This document shows, in pieces, positions 63,513 through 64,000 of a stretch of DNA of 64,000 bases. A program made the position numbers and the translations under genes. Position 1 is the stretch's first letter. The number at the start of each line of letters is the position of its first letter. The stretch spans positions 1-64,000 of the forward strand of contig JADJOT010000003.1 of the NCBI GenBank assembly GCA_016713625.1, read 5' to 3'. The notes beneath the pieces were generated by a model. It had not been told where the DNA came from. It was given only the letters and a program-made list of their open reading frames with translations, and did no database searches. The stretch is from Candidatus Accumulibacter affinis (GTDB taxonomy: Bacteria > Pseudomonadota > Gammaproteobacteria > Burkholderiales > Rhodocyclaceae).

Positions 63513-64000
63513 ATGAGATCCCGCCGCCTCATCTATTTCGGCGCACAACAGGTGCGGACCTTCCACTGGCGAGCCGGGGTGCTCACCGAAGAGGCTGTCT
63601 TTGACGCCGGAGAAGCCGGCAAGCAACGCTTTGCCAGCTACCTCGCGGCAAACCCGAAAAGCATCTTCACGATCCTTGCCAACGTCTCGGACGAAGGCTT
63701 TCACAGCGAAACCATCCCCTTCCTGCGGGGCGCGGATCGACAGGCAATCATCACCCGCAAGCTTGGGCAGCAGTTTTTCAATGCCACGCTAACGACATCG
63801 ATCTCTCTGGGACATGAAAAATCCCGCCGCAAGGACGAGCGCATCCTGCTCGCCGCGCTCACCAGCAACGAGTTTTTTGCTCCCTGGCTGCTTGCCTTGG
63901 CGACGGCCGGGGCGCCCCTTGCCGGCATTTATTCACTGCCCCTGCTCGGGCCATTGCTGGCCAGAAAGCTCGGTATCCCCGATGAGCGCTGCCTGCTGTT
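63513..64000 (+). CDS. unidentified gene of the MSHA-like operon, cut by the window end
   Basis: An open frame from ATG 63513 (MRSRRLIYFGAQQVRTFHWR) to the window edge, at least 162 residues, 4 bases after the GspF stop, so it is in the same operon. It holds a hydrophobic stretch WLLALATAGAPLAGIYSLPL. Position and start (YFGAQQVRTFHW) suggest a PilM/GspL-like assembly protein, but no motif decides this. Confidence 0.7.
   Translation, partial: MRSRRLIYFGAQQVRTFHWRAGVLTEEAVFDAGEAGKQRFASYLAANPKSIFTILANVSDEGFHSETIPFLRGADRQAIITRKLGQQFFNATLTTSISLGHEKSRRKDERILLAALTSNEFFAPWLLALATAGAPLAGIYSLPLLGPLLARKLGIPDERCLL

Overview
The window is GC-rich chromosomal DNA from a betaproteobacterium. The gene set (Mla lipid-transport genes followed by YadGH-like ABC, BolA and MurA genes; acnA; an MSHA-type secretion cluster; DUF3579 next to a tRNA; ATP-grasp plus alpha-E pair) suggests Rhodocyclales, possibly an Accumulibacter relative. 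That placement is inference from gene content, not a search result.

Layout. 1-3757: a DJ-1/PfpI protein and aconitase A. 3772-5753: a group II intron whose exact ends can be read because it splits a palindrome just downstream of acnA. 5848-12342: a decayed chromosomal integron. Its integrase gene (minus strand) is broken by an ISKra4-type element with perfect ends and a 9-bp target duplication, then by a frameshift and a 3' truncation. On the other side of attI lie cassettes on the plus strand. attC sites at 8872-8935, 9868-9981 and 12285-12342, plus half a site at 10377, were identified by core-site complementarity. The PIN-toxin cassette is broken by an IS1595-family element with an 8-bp target duplication. 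12757-18156: housekeeping and metabolic genes (FAD oxidoreductase, membrane spermidine-synthase-like protein, AI-2E-type permease, riboflavin synthase).

18188-32700 is a 14.5-kb co-directional defence island on the minus strand. In transcription order it holds a decayed toxin-antitoxin copy, a DUF262 protein, a second (three-gene) toxin-antitoxin copy, an SNF2-like helicase, mntA-hepT, a DUF2130 nuclease-like coiled-coil protein, an OLD-like ATPase with TOPRIM, type III mod, a GxxExxY protein, a zeta-like kinase, a small protein and type III res. From mntA to res most neighbours overlap by 4-11 bases, as in a single operon. mod and res carry single-base frameshifts, and the SNF2 helicase lacks several motifs through in-frame internal losses.

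32907-41246 mixes intact genes (GcvR-like, lipoprotein hydrolase, L,D-transpeptidase, DUF882 peptidase, CbiM) with two collapsed operons. In an efflux operon (33565-35190) and a cobalt/nickel ECF transporter (39240-40155), genes are reduced to fused fragments. 41334-54444: RlmD, a FemAB-like protein, ATP-grasp/alpha-E pair, tRNA-Val(CAC), DUF3579, then the mlaFEDACB-ABC-bolA-murA cluster on the minus strand. 54567-64000: a sigma-54-type response regulator followed by an MSHA-like pilus or secretion operon (AAA+SPOR ATPase, secretin, TPR protein, GspE, GspF, and a gene that runs off the window).

The most interesting parts are the integron, the overlapping mntA-to-res defence operon, and the repeated pattern of clean internal gene deletions at three separate loci.
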